Source: Prochlorococcus marinus XMU1419 (GTDB lineage: Bacteria > Cyanobacteriota > Cyanobacteriia > PCC-6307 > Cyanobiaceae). From it: a stretch of 64,000 nt of DNA. A program made the position numbers and the translations under genes. Within the stretch, counting starts at the first letter, position 1. Every line of letters begins with the position of its first letter. Of the stretch, positions 58,733 to 64,000 are shown in pieces. The stretch covers positions 186,001 through 250,000 of the forward strand of contig NZ_JAAORO010000001.1 in assembly GCF_017695955.1 (NCBI RefSeq), written 5' to 3'. The notes below the pieces were generated by a model. That model was not told the DNA's origin. It ran no database searches and saw nothing but the letters and a program-made list of their open reading frames with translations.

Positions 58733-60000
58733 TTAATTGATGCTTCAAGTTTGCCTTCATAAAGAGGAAAACGATTACATAAGGTCAATACTCTTTCTTT
58801 ACATTTATTTTCTATTAGTGAATCATTTGGGTAAAGCAATCTATCTGCAATAATTTCGCCAACTTCAGTAAAAGCATTCTCATTAAAGCCTCTAGTAGTT
58901 AAAGCAGCAGTACCCAACCTTAGCCCGCTGGTTACAAAAGGTGATTCAGGGTCAAATGGAACAGTGTTTTTATTTGCAGTGATATTCACTTCACTTACAA
59001 GCAAGTCAGCAATTTTACCAGTCATTTTGATACTTCTTAAATCGAGTAAAACTATATGATTATCAGTGCCTCCACTAACGATATCAATACCTCTATTTAT
59101 TAAAGTTGTAGCTAGAACTTTGGCATTTTTTATTACTTGTTGGGAATAATTAACGAAATCTGGTTGTAATGCTTCTCCAAATGCAACTGCTTTAGCGGCA
59201 ATAATGTGTTCTAGGGGCCCACCCTGAGTTCCTGGGAAAACAGATTTATCAAATTTTTTTCCAAATTCTGCATCTTTACACAAGATAAGTCCACCTCTAG
59301 GACCTCTTAATGTTTTATGAGTAGTTGTAGTTACTACATCACAATAAGGAATTGGATTTGGATGAAGTTTACTTGCTACAAGACCTGCGATGTGAGCAAT
59401 ATCAGCCATTAAGAATGCACCAACTTCATCTGCAATTTTTCTAAATGATTCAAAATCGATTGTTCTTGGATAAGCTGAATATCCGCATATGATCAATTTT
59501 GGTTTTGTCTCTAGTGCTATCTCTCTTATTTCATCAAAATTTAATTCACTACTTTCTTTATTTACACCATAGTGGACTGCATTGAACCACTTTCCACTCA
59601 TATTTACTGGAGATCCATGAGTTAGGTGTCCACCATGAGATAAATCCATCCCCATGATTGTGTCGCCAGGTTTAAGTAAACTTAGGAAAACAGCTGCATT
59701 TGCCTGAGCTCCACTATGGGGTTGTACATTAGCCCAATTTGCATTAAATAATTTTTTAGCTCTCTGAATAGCTAATTCTTCGATTTCATCAACAAATTCA
59801 CATCCTCCGTAGTATCTTTTTTGAGGTAAACCCTCTGCATATTTATTTGTAAGGACGGATCCTTGAGCCTGCATGACGGCAATTGATGCAAAATTTTCGC
59901 TTGCGATTAACTCAAGATGAGTTTCCTGTCTATTTTTTTCAGAGTTAATAAAATTGGATATTACTGGATCGCTTTCTTTAAGATTTTGAAGGATATTCAT
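58729..60000 (-). CDS. glyA: Serine hydroxymethyltransferase
   Basis: PLP enzyme converting serine and tetrahydrofolate to glycine and methylene-THF. The 423-aa protein has [10 protein letters not shown] (about 30-39), [15 protein letters not shown], the PLP-lysine motif [15 protein letters not shown] (about 223-237) and [20 protein letters not shown] (20 residues). I start at MNILQNLK: the frame is open another 108 nt, but that stretch runs into the tRNA-Arg gene and has no coding character. Overlaps cinA by 4 nt. Confidence 0.96.
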   Translation of the reverse strand: MNILQNLKESDPVISNFINSEKNRQETHLELIASENFASIAVMQAQGSVLTNKYAEGLPQKRYYGGCEFVDEIEELAIQRAKKLFNANWANVQPHSGAQANAAVFLSLLKPGDTIMGMDLSHGGHLTHGSPVNMSGKWFNAVHYGVNKESSELNFDEIREIALETKPKLIICGYSAYPRTIDFESFRKIADEVGAFLMADIAHIAGLVASKLHPNPIPYCDVVTTTTHKTLRGPRGGLILCKDAEFGKKFDKSVFPGTQGGPLEHIIAAKAVAFGEALQPDFVNYSQQVIKNAKVLATTLINRGIDIVSGGTDNHIVLLDLRSIKMTGKIADLLVSEVNITANKNTVPFDPESPFVTSGLRLGTAALTTRGFNENAFTEVGEIIADRLLYPNDSLIENKCKERVLTLCNRFPLYEGKLEASIK

Positions 60001-60078
60001 TGAATTTGATAAGTAATACTCATAATATAGACGATATTTTTTAGAAAAATTATAAAAAGAATATTTCATAATTTTAAA

Positions 60079-60152
60079 CGCGCCTGGAGAGATTCGAACT
60101 CCCGACACCCTGATCCGTAGTCAGGTGCTCTAATCCACTGAGCTACAGGCGC
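60079..60152 (-). tRNA. trnR: tRNA-Arg (anticodon ACG)
   Basis: A 74-nt cloverleaf on the minus strand. The acceptor stem is GCGCCTG with CAGGCGC plus discriminator G, the D arm is GCTCAGTGGATTAGAGC, the anticodon stem CCTGA/TCAGG encloses CTACGGA (anticodon ACG, read as ICG), and the T arm is TCGGGAGTTCGAATCTCTCC. No CCA is encoded. It lies upstream of glyA on the same strand. Confidence 0.97.
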
Positions 60153-60238
60153 ATAATTATGTAATATCTCTGTTTCAGGGTCTCTTAGTCAACTAGATTT
60201 CAGTTAAAATATCTATTATTAACAATCTAATTTTTGAT

Positions 60239-60490
60239 ATGCCTATAAAGTGGTACGGAAATGGTGATTTAGAAGATCCCATCTATAAACATTTTTCTCG
60301 AATAGTAAATTTTGTTATTCACTGCATGATATTTACTGCGATTGTCAGTGGCACTTGGCTTTTAAAAGAAATTAGATATGAAATCGATTTTTTTAACAAT
60401 TTTGCAATTTTCTGGTCAATTCTTTTGGCCTCTCATTTACTTTTTGTAATTATAAAAAAACCTAAGGACACTTCAGAACAATCAACTTAA
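60239..60490 (+). CDS. Small two-helix membrane protein of unknown function
   Basis: An 83-aa protein with two hydrophobic helices (FVIHCMIFTAIVSGTWLL, about 25-42, and FAIFWSILLASHLLFVII, about 55-72). The N terminus MPIKWYGNGDLEDPIYKHF is hydrophilic. I do not recognise a family. It follows tRNA-Arg (other strand) and precedes the DUF3181-like gene by 15 nt, so the two are likely cotranscribed. Confidence 0.75.
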   Translation: MPIKWYGNGDLEDPIYKHFSRIVNFVIHCMIFTAIVSGTWLLKEIRYEIDFFNNFAIFWSILLASHLLFVIIKKPKDTSEQST

Positions 60491-60505
60491 TTTAATTTTT
60501 AATTT

Positions 60506-60796
60506 ATGGACTCTCTGATACAAATAAGTGATCTAGAAAGTATTATTTCAGAAAAGGTTTTTATAAAAATAGAAAAGTGGAATTTATATCTTGGAGATGC
60601 TGGCCTGGCTAGACAGCTTGCTATTGAATGTATCAGCAATAAAGATCAAGGCCCATTTGAGGCCTCAAAAGTAAGTTTGAAAGCAATAAATGTAAAAGTA
60701 GGGGATGGTGTTAAAAGAATTCCACTTATTAATTTAATCACTACCTCACAAATAAAAGAATTAGAGGAGATTTTGGAAGGTTTTTTTGAAAACTAA
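60506..60796 (+). CDS. Small conserved protein (DUF3181-like)
   Basis: A 96-aa soluble protein. Its core WNLYLGDAGLARQLAIEC and the C-terminal IPLINLITTSQIKELEEILE resemble the cyanobacterial DUF3181 family. No catalytic motif is visible. It converges on murJ with a 2-nt gap. Function unknown. Confidence 0.78.
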   Translation: MDSLIQISDLESIISEKVFIKIEKWNLYLGDAGLARQLAIECISNKDQGPFEASKVSLKAINVKVGDGVKRIPLINLITTSQIKELEEILEGFFEN

Positions 60797-60798
60797 AT

Positions 60799-62415
60799 CT
60801 ATTTTTTATAGACTTTAAATCTATTTACTCTCAAGCATTTTGTAAATAAAAAATAGATTACAAAAAAAGTTAGAGATCCAAATATTAATAATAAAAACTC
60901 TCCGAGATTTGAATTTAAGTTATTTGTAGTTTTGAGAATAGTAAAACAAAGTACGCTATCTATAAATGCCGCTAATGACATTAGGATAATTTTCCTTAAT
61001 AAATCCAAGTTAGGTAAATAGATATTTTCATTTCTCAGATTAAAAGAAAGCAAAACGCAAACTATAAAGTTGACTGTTACTGAAGATAAAATTATTCCTA
61101 CAACTCCAAAATTATATGGTGAAAGATTTCCAAAATTTTTAATTGGAGCACCAATTAAAAACCAATCAAAAAAGATATTTAATACTATCCCTGCAAATGA
61201 AGATCTAAAAGGAAATTTTGTTTTTTCTATTGAATAGTAAGTTCTTACTAATAAATCTCTATAAAGATAAAATGGTATCCCAATTGCGTAAGCAATTAAT
61301 ATATTCTTTACTTTTAAAGCCGCTGAATAATCAAAAGATCCTCTTTGAAAAACTAACTGTACTATTTGATTATTAAATGTTATGAAAAATCCGGTTAAAA
61401 AAATAGTTGTTAAGAAACAGTACTCTATTCCAGAGATCAATTTTTTTTGGAGACCTCTATTGTCTTTATAATTTCTAAAATTTGAGAATTTTGGAAGTAA
61501 TGGCAAAATTAAAGAGTTAGATAATATGCCTAATGGGGCTTGTATCAGAAAGTTTCCGTAAGCCAGTCCCGATGCTGCTCCTTGAAAACTTGAAGCGAAA
61601 AACATATCGATAAAAACATTAATTTGACTGAGACCAGATGAGATAGATGCTGGAATAATTAGTTTGAAAATCCTCCTTTCTTCATCACTAAAAAATTGGA
61701 GGTTTGACTCTAATCTCAAGAGACCGATTTTATTTATTTCCACAATTTGAACTACAAACTGAATTAAAGTTCCTGTCAAAGTTGCAAAAGCTAGTAATCC
61801 TGTATAAATAAAGAAATGAGAATATGCATTTTCTTGGTTGAAAATCCAATTTAAAAAAATAAAAAAAATAATAGTTAGGCTTGTTATCGCTGGACTTATA
61901 CTTGATAAAAAGAATTTTCTTTGAGAATTTAAGGCGCCAAAGCTTAAACCTATGAAACCAGATAATGGGATACAAGGAGTAAGTATTTTTAATTGATAAG
62001 TGGCGATAGATTTAGCTTCGTAACTTAAATTGGGGGCTAATAATTCAATTAATAAACTGGAATTAAAGAAAATCAATATAGCTAAACCTATTAATAATAT
62101 TGAAAGCTTTATGCTTACTTGAGTTAAAACAATCCCTCCATTTTTTTTGTTAAGGGGAGTAAGAACTGCAACGACTGCATTATGTAATGGACCATTAATC
62201 CCTCCAATAATTATTAGTAAAAAACCAGGAATTATATAGGCATAATTAAATGCGTCGTATGTTACCCCAACTCCAAAAGCAGCAGCTATAAATATTTGTC
62301 TTATACATCCAGCTAATTTACTAAGACTAGTACCAAACGAAATTGAAAAAACATTATTTTTTAAAAATGAATGCATTTGGATTTGTCTAAATTTTTCAAG
62401 AAGTTTAAGTTTCAA
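60799..62415 (-). CDS. murJ: Lipid II flippase MurJ (MviN)
   Basis: MOP-superfamily flippase of 538 aa with about 14 membrane helices that exports lipid II for peptidoglycan assembly. The N terminus (SFGTSLSKLAGCIRQIFIAA) and the motif GVGVTYDAFNYAYIIPGFLL (20 residues) match the family pattern. It is divergent from sfsA with 32 nt between. With MurG and GlmM elsewhere in the window, it completes a cell-wall theme, though the genes are unlinked. Confidence 0.93.
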   Translation of the reverse strand: MKLKLLEKFRQIQMHSFLKNNVFSISFGTSLSKLAGCIRQIFIAAAFGVGVTYDAFNYAYIIPGFLLIIIGGINGPLHNAVVAVLTPLNKKNGGIVLTQVSIKLSILLIGLAILIFFNSSLLIELLAPNLSYEAKSIATYQLKILTPCIPLSGFIGLSFGALNSQRKFFLSSISPAITSLTIIFFIFLNWIFNQENAYSHFFIYTGLLAFATLTGTLIQFVVQIVEINKIGLLRLESNLQFFSDEERRIFKLIIPASISSGLSQINVFIDMFFASSFQGAASGLAYGNFLIQAPLGILSNSLILPLLPKFSNFRNYKDNRGLQKKLISGIEYCFLTTIFLTGFFITFNNQIVQLVFQRGSFDYSAALKVKNILIAYAIGIPFYLYRDLLVRTYYSIEKTKFPFRSSFAGIVLNIFFDWFLIGAPIKNFGNLSPYNFGVVGIILSSVTVNFIVCVLLSFNLRNENIYLPNLDLLRKIILMSLAAFIDSVLCFTILKTTNNLNSNLGEFLLLIFGSLTFFVIYFLFTKCLRVNRFKVYKK

Positions 62416-62447
62416 TTATATTTGATTTTTAACTAACGACATATTTT

Positions 62448-63188
62448 ATGAATGATCGGATAATTGAATTTGATCCATTAATTGAAGGGGTTTTAATTAA
62501 AAGGTATAAAAGATTTCTGGCAGATATAAAATTAGAGAGTGGAGAGGTAGTTACTGCTCATTGTGCTAATACAGGCCCAATGAAGGGACTTTTAAGTGAG
62601 GGAGCAAAAGTAAGAATAAGTGTTTCCTCTTCTCCAAAAAGAAAATTACCTTTTACTTGGGAACAGATATGTGTTTTAGATGCAAAAAATGGTGAGGTTT
62701 GGGTGGGAATTAATACTTTATTTGCAAATAAGTTAATCAAAAAGGTTATTCAGAAAAATTTGCTAAACCAAATAATTGGAGAAATAGAGACAATTAAATC
62801 TGAAGTACCTTATGGAAAAGGTAAAAAAAGCAGGATTGACTTTTTTTTAACTCCAAAATCTTCAAATCCTGATAAACGTAACATTTACATAGAGGTTAAA
62901 AATACGACATGGATTAGAGAAAATGTAGCTCTATTCCCAGATACAGTAACGAAAAGAGGTCAAAAACACCTAATGGAATTAAAGGAATTAATTCCTGAAA
63001 GTAAAAGTGTTTTAGTACCTTGTATTACAAGAAAAGATGCTTGTTTTTTTGCCCCTGGAGATGAAGCAGATCCCTTGTACGGCAATCTTTTTAGAGAATC
63101 TTCAAGTGCAGGAATGATAACTATTCCATGTTCCTTTGAATTTCATAAAGACCACGTATCATGGAATGGAATTAAACCTCTAAAGTAA
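62448..63188 (+). CDS. sfsA: SfsA family DNA-binding/nuclease-like protein
   Basis: A 246-aa protein of the SfsA family. Features are [20 protein letters not shown] (20 residues, about 19-38; OB-like start), [11 protein letters not shown], the catalytic-type [10 protein letters not shown] (about 147) and [17 protein letters not shown] (about 160-176), resembling a restriction-endonuclease-like fold. In E. coli SfsA was linked to sugar metabolism; its true biochemical role is uncertain. Confidence 0.93.
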   Translation: MNDRIIEFDPLIEGVLIKRYKRFLADIKLESGEVVTAHCANTGPMKGLLSEGAKVRISVSSSPKRKLPFTWEQICVLDAKNGEVWVGINTLFANKLIKKVIQKNLLNQIIGEIETIKSEVPYGKGKKSRIDFFLTPKSSNPDKRNIYIEVKNTTWIRENVALFPDTVTKRGQKHLMELKELIPESKSVLVPCITRKDACFFAPGDEADPLYGNLFRESSSAGMITIPCSFEFHKDHVSWNGIKPLK

Positions 63189-63271
63189 CCGAAAAACTTG
63201 ATATTCAGGAATCCAAAAAAAATGATTTTTAAATTTAACAAATATTTTTTTATGGTGCAACTATAAAAATG

Positions 63272-63314
63272 GTATCAACAACTACTAGACACAGATAAGT
63301 TTTTTGAATAAATT
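63272..63314 (+). promoter_or_regulatory. NtcA box and -10 element upstream of amt1
   Basis: An exact GTA-N8-TAC site at 63272-63285 followed, after 23 nt, by TAAATT (63309-63314) as -10. The geometry is that of a class II NtcA-activated promoter, with predicted start near 63321 and a leader of about 48 nt. Ammonium transporter genes are established NtcA targets in cyanobacteria. Confidence 0.8.
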
Positions 63315-63368
63315 TAAATTTGAAAGGAAACAGCACAAACTGTTTTTTTGCAGATCTAATTTTTTTTT

Positions 63369-64000
63369 ATGACCACTGCTTTGCAAACGCCTCAAAGGCG
63401 CTCTAGGTCCAAACTTCAAGACGCAAGCCTTGTTAATGGACCTATGCTCCTTTTGAGGAGTATTCGAGGATTTAGTTCAAACCGCTCTATGTTGTGGCTT
63501 GCAACTGTTCCCTTAGCTTTGTTTGGTTTAGGTATTTTTAATCTTTCAGCTCACGCAGCTGATTTACCTGAGTTGAATGCAGCTTTTCTTGCTAACAATT
63601 TATGGCTTTTGATCGCTACTATTCTAGTGATCTTTATGAACGCCGGTTTCGCTATGGTTGAGGCAGGTATGTGCCGTTCTAAGAACGCTGTAAACATCCT
63701 TGCTAAAAACCTATTCGTATTTGCTCTAGCTGTAACTTCTTATTGGTTTATCGGCTATTCATTAATGTACGGAGGAAGTGTTGCTGACGGATGGCTTTAT
63801 TTTGGAGGCTTATTTTTTGATCCAACAGTTACTGCAGATATGGTAACTGATGCTGGATTAGTCCCAACTGTTGATTTCTTGTTCCAGTCTGCATTCGCAG
63901 GAACTGCGGCAACTATCGTTTCCGGTCTTGTTGCTGAAAGAGTTAAATTTGGAGAATTTGTTGTTTTTGCGATTGTATTAACTGCATTTATTTATCCAAT
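63369..64000 (+). CDS. amt1: Ammonium transporter Amt1 (N-terminal part, cut by window edge)
   Basis: Partial: about 210 codons, then the window ends. After a basic leader (MTTALQTPQRRSRSKLQDAS) there is a hydrophobic signal-like helix, then Amt membrane helices (WLLIATILVIFMNAGFAMVE with the conserved NAGFAMVEAG motif, and AFAGTAATIVSGLVAERV near the end). The start sits 40 nt after a possible ribosome site and no nearer ATG is in frame. Amt imports ammonium across the plasma membrane. Confidence 0.95.
   Translation, partial: MTTALQTPQRRSRSKLQDASLVNGPMLLLRSIRGFSSNRSMLWLATVPLALFGLGIFNLSAHAADLPELNAAFLANNLWLLIATILVIFMNAGFAMVEAGMCRSKNAVNILAKNLFVFALAVTSYWFIGYSLMYGGSVADGWLYFGGLFFDPTVTADMVTDAGLVPTVDFLFQSAFAGTAATIVSGLVAERVKFGEFVVFAIVLTAFIYP

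Noticed and set aside
60001-60108. 36-residue N-terminal extension of glyA
   Set aside because: The extension reads into tRNA-Arg and lacks coding character; the internal ATG gives the standard protein length.

Overview
The window looks like chromosome from a high-light-type Prochlorococcus, a marine picocyanobacterium. Supporting signs are the strong AT bias, very short intergenic gaps, many overlapping gene ends, photosystem II genes (psbA, psbO, psbH, psbN, psbI), a CP12, an SbtA/SbtB/SulP inorganic-carbon cluster, NtcA-type nitrogen control, and many small cyanobacteria-only families (Ycf20, Ycf66 and several DUF families). The species call is inference from gene content and base composition; the strain cannot be named from the sequence alone. 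No prophage, IS element, CRISPR array or genomic island was seen, so this is core genome.

Layout. 1-4457: rluD (cut by the left edge), rbgA, pgk, a secreted unknown, murG. 4436-10834 (minus strand): the ribosomal/transcription block secE-nusG-rplK-rplA-[L10 leader]-rplJ-rplL, running on into rnhA, pyrD and a PLP aminotransferase. 10898-17267: clpB2, eno, an ABC1 kinase and its small partner. 17454-21397: a TrxB-like flavoprotein without a recognisable NADPH motif, then sbtB, sbtA and a BicA-like SulP transporter. 21596-26767: hemB, a VOC protein, mutS2, obg, a small unknown. 26836-31785: cp12, a GST-like reductase, an aspartoacylase-like enzyme, a candidate 42-aa gene, psbA with a structured leader, aroC. 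31817-38104: degenerate Eda, ftsH, ATP sulfurylase, psbO, coaBC, a small unknown. 38299-42219: small unknown, Ycf20-like, pyrB, mpg, gatC, crtR, tRNA-Leu. 42292-49473: Ycf66-like, ileS, membrane unknown, trmB, glmM, txlA-like. 49476-53907: thyX, dcd, a CobO-like protein, ntcA, a DUF3084-like protein, a YqgF-like protein, a DUF3146-like protein. 53911-64000: pth, psbH, psbN, psbI, leuDC, cinA, glyA, tRNA-Arg, two small unknowns, murJ, sfsA, and amt1 cut by the right edge.

How the genes fit together. Photosynthesis and carbon fixation are well represented: D1 and PsbO, PsbH/N/I assembly subunits, FtsH (the usual D1-repair protease family), CP12 (Calvin-cycle switch), Ci uptake, HemB and CrtR for pigments. 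NtcA and the ammonium transporter Amt1 both sit behind good NtcA-like sites, giving a nitrogen-control module. Much of the remainder is housekeeping.

The most interesting points are family members that lack a normally essential motif (TrxB-like without its NADPH motif, CobO without its P-loop, ClpB2 without NBD1 arginine fingers, Eda without its substrate arginine, CP12 without its N-terminal cysteines). Others are crtR with no usual start codon for its conserved N terminus, the candidate 42-aa gene upstream of psbA, and two hairpins in the psbA leader.
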